A stretch of 8,758 nucleotides of DNA from Hadesarchaea archaeon (GTDB lineage Archaea > Hadarchaeota > Hadarchaeia > Hadarchaeales > Hadarchaeaceae), in contig JAUWXD010000005.1 of NCBI GenBank assembly GCA_030616505.1, forward strand, positions 1 through 8,758. The letters are read 5' to 3'. The notes under the pieces were generated by a model. It did not search any database, had not been told where the DNA came from, and saw nothing but the letters and a program-made list of their open reading frames with translations. Positions 4,938-8,758 of this stretch are shown here, one piece after another (the stretch's first letter is position 1; each line of letters starts with the position of its first letter). The position numbers and the translations under genes are program-made.

Positions 4938-5789
4938 ATGTTTGAGTTTCAGCTATGCGAGCGTGGAGCTTGGGGCAACTTCCCCGATAACAGGCTCTAC
5001 GAGAGGAAGTTAGACGGAACCCGCGCCCTCGCCGTCAAGCTCGGAGATAAAGTCAAGCTCATCAACCGCAGAAACCACGAGTACACCCAAAACTTTCCAG
5101 AGATAGTGGCCGACCTGCTGACCTACCCGCACCACGCCTTAATCCTCGATGGGGAGATTTGCGACAGGGACTTCTCGACGCTGGCGGGGCGCACCCACCT
5201 CCAAGACAGCTTCAAGATAGAGATGAGGGCGAAGCTCCACCCCTGCACCTATTGGGTTTTCGATGTGCTTCAGGTCGGGGTGAGTAAGCTGACCGAAGAA
5301 CCGCTGTCGGCCCGCAAGCAAGTCCTTGAGGGGCTTGGGGAGCGCGAGCGCGTCAAAATCTTAAGACCAGAGCCACTCGAAACCCTGCTGGCGGAGGTTG
5401 AGGCGAAGCGCATAGAGGGCGTGATAGCGAAAGACCCCAACTCCCGCTACGAGTTCAGGCGTTCTGCGGCTTGGCTCAAGTTCCGCAAAGAGGACACGGA
5501 GGACTTGCTGATAATAGGGTACGAGGACACGGACAAGCCGACCCGACCCTTTCGCTCGCTGATTTTCAGGCGGGGAGAGCGCGAGGTTCAGGCTTCGTCG
5601 GGGTTGAGCGAGGCTGATCTAAAGCTACTCGATGAAGTCTTTGAAAAGGAGCCGAAGCGCAGGGTTGGAACCAAGTGGTATTTCGACAACCCCCGCTTCA
5701 CGGCGGAGGTCAAGTTCTTCGGTGGGTCGGAGATACCCTACCGCTTCCCCCGCGTTGTGCGGTTGAAGCTGGAAAATCCGAAGGTATAG
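4938..5789 (+). CDS. lig: ATP-dependent DNA ligase, LigD-type (NHEJ)
   Basis: 283 aa. It seals nicks or broken ends with ATP through a Lys-AMP intermediate. Nucleotidyltransferase motifs appear in order: motif I ERKLDGTR with catalytic Lys24; LILDGEI at 68-74 (motif III); TYWVFDVL at 104-111 (IIIa); EGVIAK at 160-165 (IV); AWLKFRK at 178-184 (V). A C-terminal OB-fold follows (LIIGYEDT at 191-198), ending with FPRVVRLK at 270-277 as motif VI. Length and layout match the stand-alone ligase domain of bacterial LigD and the split archaeal NHEJ ligases, much shorter than the replicative archaeal ligase (about 550-600 aa). The ATG is 16 nt after the ATAGGTTGG element; stop TAG lies in the next element. 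Co-location with Ku supports an end-joining role. No polymerase or phosphoesterase domain is fused to it. Confidence 0.92.
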   Translation: MFEFQLCERGAWGNFPDNRLYERKLDGTRALAVKLGDKVKLINRRNHEYTQNFPEIVADLLTYPHHALILDGEICDRDFSTLAGRTHLQDSFKIEMRAKLHPCTYWVFDVLQVGVSKLTEEPLSARKQVLEGLGERERVKILRPEPLETLLAEVEAKRIEGVIAKDPNSRYEFRRSAAWLKFRKEDTEDLLIIGYEDTDKPTRPFRSLIFRRGEREVQASSGLSEADLKLLDEVFEKEPKRRVGTKWYFDNPRFTAEVKFFGGSEIPYRFPRVVRLKLENPKV

Positions 5790-5797
5790 TTGAGGTG
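5773..5797 (+). promoter_or_regulatory. Bipartite gene-start element, copy 4
   Basis: AAAATCC at 5774-5780, then ATAGTTGAGGTGG at 5786-5798, ATG at 5803. One base diverges from the consensus (ATAGTT for ATAGGTT). The TAG is the ligase stop codon. Confidence 0.55.
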
Positions 5798-5802
5798 GTA
5801 CT

Positions 5803-5901
5803 ATGCCAGAGTTTGAGGTCGAGTGCAAATGTCCGAAGTGCGGTGAGGAATTTACGGAAACCATATACACCACACCGCGACGGAACGAGGGGCGGGACTG
5901 A
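5803..5901 (+). CDS. Tiny zinc-ribbon-like peptide (32 aa)
   Basis: ATG preceded by TTGAGGTGG. The peptide carries CKCPKCG at residues 8-14, a half zinc knuckle, followed by EEFTETIYTTP and a basic end. Three cysteines (8, 10, 13) in 32 residues could bind a metal as a dimer or with a partner. It is coupled to the next gene by TGATG (1-nt overlap). Function unknown; location between ligase and Ku makes an accessory role conceivable. Confidence 0.5.
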   Translation: MPEFEVECKCPKCGEEFTETIYTTPRRNEGRD

Positions 5902-6080
5902 TGAACCACCCTGATGAATTAGAGGACGAGATTTACGCGGAGCTTGAGAACAAGCTCGGTAGGCCAGCCACTTTCGAGGAATACGCGAAGGTCGCCGAGA
6001 GGATACCGTCGCTTGCGGACAGTCAGGACATCAGGCGGATAGTGGAAAGGCTGGCGGTACTTGAAGAAATCCAGCCATAG
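5901..6080 (+). CDS. Small acidic helical protein between ligase and Ku (59 aa)
   Basis: ATG overlaps the stop of the zinc peptide (TGATG) and GGGGCGGG lies just upstream, so the two are translationally coupled. The product (start MNHPDELEDEIYAELENKLG, then FEEYAKVAERIPS and IRRIVERLAVLEEIQ) is acidic and predicted by eye to be all helical. No family recognised. Its stop TAG lies in the element before Ku. Confidence 0.6.
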   Translation: MNHPDELEDEIYAELENKLGRPATFEEYAKVAERIPSLADSQDIRRIVERLAVLEEIQP

Positions 6081-6088
6081 GTTAGGAG
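6067..6088 (+). promoter_or_regulatory. Bipartite gene-start element, copy 5 (before Ku)
   Basis: AAATCC at 6067-6072, ATAGGTTAGGAGG at 6077-6089, ATG at 6098. This has the best Shine-Dalgarno of the set (GGAGG, 8 nt before ATG). The TAG is the stop of the 59-aa gene. Confidence 0.6.
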
Positions 6089-6097
6089 GCGATATAA

Positions 6098-6880
6098 ATG
6101 GCGAGAAGCGTTTGGAAGGGAAGCATCAGCATAGGGGTCGTGAACATACCCATTACCCTACACACCGCGACGAGGGAGAGCAAGGTGAGCTTCAACTCGA
6201 TAACACCGTGCTGTGGAACTCGCGTGAACTCGGTTTACAAGTGTCAGGGGTGCGGCAAAGAGGTCAGCCGTTCCGAAGTGAAGAAGGGTTGGGAATTGGG
6301 CGAAGGCAAGTTCGTCGTGCTTGAGAAGTCGGAGATCGAGGCCGTGCGCCTGCCAACGGTGAAGTCGATAGCCGTAGAGGGCTTTGTGCCAGCCCTCCTG
6401 ATAGACCCGATACAGATGGCTACGAGCTACTATATGGCCTCAGTCGAAGGAGGGGAGAAGGCATACGGCCTGATAGCCGAAGCCCTGAACCTGTCGGCAC
6501 TCTACGCTTTGGCGAGGATAACGACGCACGGCAAGGAACACATAGCCGTAATCAGAGCGAGGGGGCGCAACCTGATATTGACGACGCTGTGGTATCCAGA
6601 GGAGGTCTTGACACCGCCAGCCATACCTGAAGCACAACTTACCGAGCGCGAGCGAGAGTTGGCTAAACAGCTACTCGAAGGCTACAAGGTCGAGCAGTTG
6701 GACTTGACCCAGTACAAGAACCGATATGTCGATGCTGTGAAGGAACTCGTCAACGCCAAGCTGATGGGACAACCGATACCGGCACCGAAGGTCGAGGCCG
6801 CGCCAGCGATGGACTTGACCCAAGCCCTGATGGTGAGCGTCGAGCATAAGAAAAAGAAAGCTGTAAAATCCGAAGCGTAG
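6098..6880 (+). CDS. ku: Ku protein, prokaryotic NHEJ end-binding factor
   Basis: 260 aa, the usual length of bacterial-type Ku. As a homodimer it threads onto double-strand DNA ends and recruits the ligase. Diagnostic parts in order: WKGSISIGVVNIPITLHTAT at 6-25; the CGTR...CQGCGKEV segment with Cys39, Cys49 and Cys52; KGWELGEGKFVVLEKSEIE at 63-81, closely like the KGYE...GKYVVL segment of bacterial Ku; HGKEHIAVIRARGRNLIL at 144-161; and the end helix YKNRYVDAVKELVNAKLMGQ at 206-225. The C-terminal tail is basic (KKKKAVKSEA), as in Ku proteins where the tail contacts DNA or LigD. Ku is uncommon in archaea, so presence next to a LigD-type ligase suggests acquisition as an NHEJ unit. The start is set by GGAGG 8 nt upstream. 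The stop TAG lies in the next gene-start element. Confidence 0.95.
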   Translation: MARSVWKGSISIGVVNIPITLHTATRESKVSFNSITPCCGTRVNSVYKCQGCGKEVSRSEVKKGWELGEGKFVVLEKSEIEAVRLPTVKSIAVEGFVPALLIDPIQMATSYYMASVEGGEKAYGLIAEALNLSALYALARITTHGKEHIAVIRARGRNLILTTLWYPEEVLTPPAIPEAQLTERERELAKQLLEGYKVEQLDLTQYKNRYVDAVKELVNAKLMGQPIPAPKVEAAPAMDLTQALMVSVEHKKKKAVKSEA

Positions 6881-6887
6881 GTTGGGT
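6865..6887 (+). promoter_or_regulatory. Bipartite gene-start element, copy 6
   Basis: AAAATCC at 6865-6871, GTAGGTTGGGTG at 6877-6888, ATG at 6895 (spacing as in the other copies) or 6889. The TAG is the Ku stop codon. Confidence 0.6.
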
Positions 6888-6894
6888 GATGTCG

Positions 6895-7095
6895 ATGGCA
6901 GAGGTTGAACTTTTACAGGAGGAGAAGTCCTACGCGGTGGACTTGGAGAGAAAGAGCTACACGATTATCGAGAGGACTAACAACAACAAGTTCACGGACT
7001 ACGAGGTTTATGCGGTTGATGGTGGCGAGAGCGAGATAGGCGAGGAACTACGGCACGAACTGATTGAAGCGGTGAAAAGATTTTCGGAGGCGTAG
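6895..7095 (+). CDS. Small unknown protein after Ku (66 aa)
   Basis: Two in-frame ATGs (6889, 6895) are possible; 6895 keeps the spacing seen after other copies of the element. The protein is short and acidic, with strand-like N-terminal parts (KSYAVDLERKSYTIIERTNN and FTDYEVYAVDG) and a C-terminal amphipathic helix (GEELRHELIEAVKRFSEA). No family recognised. The next start follows its TAG stop by 2 nt, so the two are probably translated together. Confidence 0.6.
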   Translation: MAEVELLQEEKSYAVDLERKSYTIIERTNNNKFTDYEVYAVDGGESEIGEELRHELIEAVKRFSEA

Positions 7096-7097
7096 CG

Positions 7098-7235
7098 ATG
7101 TTCGAGCCAAAACAGTTCGAGCCGAGACAGATAGAGCTACCGCCCTGCCGATGGATGAGTGATAACGGCGTTTGCCTTCTTGATGGATTGGTGTGCGATG
7201 GCGGGTGCGAAAGTTTTGAACCCAAACCCTTTTAA
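7098..7235 (+). CDS. Tiny Cys-containing protein (45 aa)
   Basis: Strong ribosome binding site GGAGG (7086-7090) ends 7 nt before ATG 7098. The peptide starts MFEPKQFEPRQIELPPC and has four cysteines at 17, 26, 33 and 37 (C-x8-C-x6-C-x3-C) around CRWMSDNGVCLLDGLVCDGGC. This spacing suggests a small metal-binding or disulfide-stabilised fold. No family recognised. It lies second in a unit with the gene at 6895 and ends in TAA. Confidence 0.55.
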   Translation: MFEPKQFEPRQIELPPCRWMSDNGVCLLDGLVCDGGCESFEPKPF

Positions 7236-7254
7236 GACAACTGTTGGGACTTGG

Positions 7255-7279
7255 AAAAAATACCCCGTAGGTTGGAGGT
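7255..7279 (+). promoter_or_regulatory. Bipartite gene-start element, copy 7
   Basis: AAAAAATACC at 7255-7264, GTAGGTTGGAGGTG at 7267-7280, ATG at 7286. It lies fully outside the preceding gene, which ends at 7235, so the sequence cannot be conserved only as a C-terminus and stop codon. Confidence 0.65.
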
Positions 7280-7285
7280 GTAGCG

Positions 7286-7435
7286 ATGGAGCAACCAGTA
7301 GGAGTGATCCCAAAGCTGGAGAAGGTAAGGGAGCTGATAGACAAACGCCAACTCAACGAGGCAACAACCCTGCTTGACGAGACGATAAAAGAGCTTGATG
7401 AGATTGTAAGCGAAAGCTTGGAAATTCACTCATAG
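7286..7435 (+). CDS. Small helical unknown protein (49 aa)
   Basis: ATG is 8 nt after TTGGAGG. The product (start MEQPVGVIPKLEKVRELIDK, then RQLNEATTLLDETIKELDEI) is charged and almost entirely helical, likely a two-helix hairpin or coiled coil. No family recognised. Its last codons and TAG coincide with a degenerate gene-start element (7422-7437) that has no start codon behind it but precedes the putative RNA. Confidence 0.6.
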   Translation: MEQPVGVIPKLEKVRELIDKRQLNEATTLLDETIKELDEIVSESLEIHS

Positions 7436-7440
7436 GTTTC
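7422..7440 (+). promoter_or_regulatory. Bipartite element, copy 8, no start codon behind it
   Basis: AAATTC at 7423-7428 then ATAGGTTTC at 7432-7440. No ATG/GTG start follows at the usual 16-21 nt. By the spacing of other copies, transcription would begin near 7448-7453, just before the non-coding region with complementary arms. Confidence 0.4.
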
Positions 7441-7469
7441 ATCGAGGAACCCGAAGAAATAGAGTAGTT

Positions 7470-7680
7470 GAGGAAAGGGCGGGGAGGTCTAACCCAAGGT
7501 TAACCTTCGTCGGTTGGCCGTTCGGAGGCTGGCCTGATGTGGGAGAAACGCTGAAGAACACCCACGCCAACCGGAGGCAGGTTCTGCACACCTTCCCGAG
7601 TTCAACCACGTGCGCGGCTCGGGTAATAGCACGGTAAGGACGGCAGTTTGGGAGGTCGTCGCCTGCTCCGCCCCCTCAAA
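7470..7680 (+). ncRNA. Putative structured RNA, unknown family
   Basis: This G/C-rich stretch has no convincing coding sequence. Its ends can pair: 7477-7484 with 7666-7673 (GGGCGGGG with CTCCGCCC, eight pairs including one G-U), extending past one mismatch. Inside, CGGTTGGC (7511-7518) pairs perfectly with GCCAACCG (7566-7573), GTGGG (7539-7543) with CCCAC (7561-7565), and CCCGAG (7595-7600) with CTCGGG (7618-7623). These helices are mutually compatible, giving a closed, branched fold of about 200 nt. I compared it mentally with RNase P RNA, SRP RNA, 5S rRNA and tRNA and found no match. A replication-origin region or decayed gene is the alternative. Strand is inferred from the copy-8 element upstream. 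Confidence 0.4.
7496..7507. repeat. Perfect 12-bp palindrome
   Basis: AAGGTTAACCTT equals its own reverse complement. It lies near the 5' side of the putative structured RNA and could be a dimeric protein-binding site or a stem without a loop. Confidence 0.5.
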
Positions 7681-7703
7681 AATTCAGCGTATAAGTTGGG
7701 TGG
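7678..7703 (+). promoter_or_regulatory. Bipartite gene-start element, copy 9 (before MCM-N-like gene)
   Basis: AAAAATTC at 7678-7685, ATAAGTTGGGTGG at 7691-7703, ATG at 7709. Here the usual TAG is TAA. No coding gene ends here, so again the element is kept without serving as a C-terminus. Confidence 0.6.
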
Positions 7704-7708
7704 TGTTG

Positions 7709-8242
7709 ATGATGATAAAGGAATTTCTGGAACGCCGAGAGGTCGTTAAAGAGCTACGCCGTACCGTAGTGGCGGGGCGAAGGTCGTTTGTGGTCGATTT
7801 TGAAAGACTTTTGGAGTTCGATCTCAAGCTGGCAAGAGAATTAATTTACAACCCAACGGACTTCCTATTAGAAGCGGACAAGTCATTACAGGACATAACC
7901 AAGTTGCCGACGATGTGCCTGCGCGTGAGGAAGCTCGATAAGACGATGGAGGTCGGGGACATTCGCGCCAACGACGTGGGGAAGTTTGTACAGGTCGAAG
8001 GGGCGATAACCCAAGCGGATGGAATGAAGTTTTGGGGCGATGGACAGGGAGAATTTGACGACTACCAGCGCGTACAGGTCGAAAATCTGAACGTGGAACT
8101 TAAAGGCAATCTCGTATTGCCGTTCTTGATGGTCGGGGATAGCGTAGTTATCACAGGCACGTTGAGGCCCACACCAACCGAAACCCCAAACTTGTTCGAT
8201 GGGCTTTTAGTAGCGAACCACATAGAAAAATCCAGCATATAG
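7709..8242 (+). CDS. MCM N-terminal-domain-like protein without zinc finger or AAA+ motor
   Basis: 177 aa from ATG 7709 (spacing to the element as in other genes; an in-frame ATG at 7610 lies in the putative RNA). Residues 5-66 match the MCM N-terminal helical subdomain: FVVDFERLLEFDLKLARELIYNPTDFL recalls the vDf..L..fd..La..l..nP pattern of archaeal MCM. Residues 70-152 match its OB fold: LRVRKL, DIRANDVGKFVQVEGAITQA, then DYQRVQVEN and VGDSVVITGTLRP. In cellular MCM a C4 zinc finger of several tens of residues sits between these parts; here W109 runs via GDGQGEF straight to DDYQR. The AAA+ helicase region is absent and the stop is genuine. It could bind DNA or cap/poison host MCM rings; this is inference. 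It might be a remnant, but the intact frame, start signal and compact loop suggest a maintained protein. Confidence 0.7.
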   Translation: MMIKEFLERREVVKELRRTVVAGRRSFVVDFERLLEFDLKLARELIYNPTDFLLEADKSLQDITKLPTMCLRVRKLDKTMEVGDIRANDVGKFVQVEGAITQADGMKFWGDGQGEFDDYQRVQVENLNVELKGNLVLPFLMVGDSVVITGTLRPTPTETPNLFDGLLVANHIEKSSI

Positions 8243-8245
8243 ACA
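8226..8245 (+). promoter_or_regulatory. Bipartite element, copy 10, no start codon behind it
   Basis: AAAAATCC at 8226-8233 followed by ATATAGACAGGCGG; the TAG is the stop of the MCM-N-like gene. No start codon follows at the usual distance. The second half is less conserved. Confidence 0.4.
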
Positions 8246-8261
8246 GGCGGCTTTTACTTTC

Positions 8262-8273
8262 GCTATAAAAATA
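8262..8273 (+). promoter_or_regulatory. Strong TATA-like box
   Basis: GCTATAAAAATA is close to the archaeal TATA consensus. Transcription would start near 8295-8300, before a short open stretch (8302-8367). Confidence 0.45.
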
Positions 8274-8322
8274 CACAACATAAACCAACCCCAAGAAGTT
8301 CACGGATAGGGACGCGGAAGAA

Positions 8323-8367
8323 ATGCTCAAAATTTATGGCGATGACGAAATTGAGATAGACATTTGA
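8323..8367 (+). pseudogene. Short ORF or C-terminal gene remnant
   Basis: A frame from the TAA at 8281 runs open to TGA 8365-8367; the only ATG is at 8323, giving 14 residues (MLKIYGDDEIEIDI). The preceding in-frame codons also read like protein (KKFTDRDAEE), so this is probably the tail of a decayed gene. A complete gene-start element follows directly. Confidence 0.25.
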
Positions 8368-8390
8368 AAAATCCAGCCCATAGGTGGGGA
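8367..8390 (+). promoter_or_regulatory. Bipartite gene-start element, copy 11
   Basis: AAAAATCC at 8367-8374, ATAGGTGGGGA at 8380-8390, ATG at 8396. The upstream short frame stops (TGA) before the ATAGG, so the ATAGG here is kept without being a stop codon. Confidence 0.65.
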
Positions 8391-8395
8391 TAACG

Positions 8396-8602
8396 ATGAG
8401 GTGGTTCGTTTACGATGCAACTAATAAGTTGGTGCTTTGTGGACACCACAGCGAGGCAACCGCAAAAGAACACGCTCACGCCCACTCGAAAGACTTGCCG
8501 AAGGGAACGGTTTTAGCTGTTTTGCCGGCCACTCACAGGCTTATCAAGGAATACGCGAGGACCCACCCGGCTTGGCGCGAGAGGGAAAAAATCCCCGCAT
8601 AG
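8396..8602 (+). CDS. Small unknown protein (68 aa)
   Basis: ATG 8396 is 16 nt after the ATAGGT of the element; the longer GTG start at 8384 would begin inside it. The protein starts with strands (MRWFVYDATNKLVLCG) and continues with a His-rich helical segment (HHSEATAKEHAHAHSKDLP), a strand (TVLAVLPATHRL) and a basic end. Five histidines lie between residues 17 and 30, which may suggest metal binding. No family is recognised with certainty. Stop TAG lies in the next element. Confidence 0.6.
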   Translation: MRWFVYDATNKLVLCGHHSEATAKEHAHAHSKDLPKGTVLAVLPATHRLIKEYARTHPAWREREKIPA

Positions 8603-8611
8603 GTTGGAGGT
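8586..8611 (+). promoter_or_regulatory. Bipartite gene-start element, copy 12
   Basis: AAAAAATCCCC at 8586-8596, ATAGGTTGGAGGTGG at 8599-8613, ATG at 8619. It is among the closest copies to consensus, with a full Shine-Dalgarno GGAGGTG. Confidence 0.65.
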
Positions 8612-8618
8612 GGTTAAG

Positions 8619-8758
8619 ATGGCTTTAACGATGGAGGGGCTACAAAGAGAGTTAAACGGCTTCTGCGGGACGGAGTGCTATTATCGGCATTTTACAGGGC
8701 TACGCTTCACTGATGGAGTTAAGCACTTGGCGGAGAGGGCAGGGGCGTATTGGCTCAC
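8619..8758 (+). CDS. DUF6876-like protein, N-terminal part (cut by window end)
   Basis: 46 codons are visible. The pattern LQRELNGFCGTECYYRH followed by FTDGVKHLAERAGAYWL matches my recollection of DUF6876 (L-x-x-FTGTExYYRH ... YTDGVxxLAExxGAYWL-D). The family is of unknown function and is common on bacterial plasmids and phages, so its presence suggests a mobile-element context. The GT-E-YYRH and TDGV-LAE-AGAYWL blocks are both intact. The rest of the gene lies outside the window. Confidence 0.65.
   Translation, partial: MALTMEGLQRELNGFCGTECYYRHFTGLRFTDGVKHLAERAGAYWL

Noticed and set aside
5871..6172. Exact 12-nt repeat CACACCGCGACG in two genes
   Set aside because: A window of this length is expected to hold a few 12-nt matches by chance, and both lie in coding sequence.
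7048..7429. Overlapping minus-strand frames of 102 and 65 codons
   Set aside because: They cross three plus-strand genes with good start signals and have low-complexity, shadow-like composition.
7531..7555. C/D-box-like pair (TGATG ... CTGA)
   Set aside because: The C-like box departs from RUGAUGA at its ends, spacing is very short, and the second C'/D' pair is missing.
7610..7708. Upstream extension of the MCM-N-like gene to ATG 7610
   Set aside because: It would run through the complementary arms and the gene-start element; the added residues do not resemble MCM. ATG 7709 fits the spacing seen elsewhere.
1..8758. CRISPR arrays, tRNA and rRNA genes, transposase genes
   Set aside because: No regular short repeats with spacers, no tRNA-like or rRNA-like conserved segments, and no transposase or integrase motifs were found on either strand.

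Overview
The window looks archaeal. It carries a TrkA-N/DHH-type protein, an MCM N-terminal-like protein, GTG starts, TATA-like A/T boxes, and a membrane-anchored surface protein of CARDB-like repeats plus a C-terminal DNRLRE/disaggregatase-type domain. I cannot place it in a genus. The right half (about 4,220 to the end) looks like an accessory or mobile segment: small, closely packed, mostly unknown genes around a split non-homologous end-joining (NHEJ) set, ending in a gene of the plasmid/phage-associated DUF6876 type.

Layout. (1) 107-1162: TrkA-N + DHH-like protein with several substituted catalytic positions and an early C-terminus. (2) 1163-2220: A/T-rich stretch with small, partly decayed ORFs and one small membrane protein. 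(3) 2226-3950: surface protein of four 91-residue repeats and a DNRLRE-type domain, interrupted by one in-frame TAG at 2505. A short convergent gene (4154-3969, minus strand) starts with nearly the same signal/anchor DNA, so the two form an inverted repeat. (4) 4258-6880: two unknown genes, a LigD-type ATP-dependent DNA ligase, a 32-aa zinc-ribbon-like peptide, a 59-aa protein and Ku. (5) 6895-7435: three small unknown genes. (6) 7436-7690: non-coding, G/C-rich, with nested complementary arms suggesting a structured RNA of about 200 nt. (7) 7709-8242: MCM N-terminal domain lacking both zinc finger and AAA+ motor. (8) 8396-8602 unknown, and 8619 onward the DUF6876-like gene, cut by the window end.

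The most striking non-coding signal is a bipartite element, roughly A(4-6)T(C)C, then 6-9 nt, then ATAGGTTGG, before almost every gene or two-gene unit from 4,220 on, and before the gene at 107. The A-tract lies 24-28 nt from the start codon, the usual archaeal TATA-to-transcription-start distance. The TAG in ATAGG is often the stop codon of the upstream gene. Two copies have no start codon behind them; one precedes the putative structured RNA. I read it as a compact promoter (possibly for leaderless or very short-leader transcripts) fused with a Shine-Dalgarno-like purine tract. The ligase and Ku would form the NHEJ core; no LigD-type polymerase/primase or 3'-phosphoesterase is visible, so the unknown genes between and before them are candidates for the missing accessory roles.
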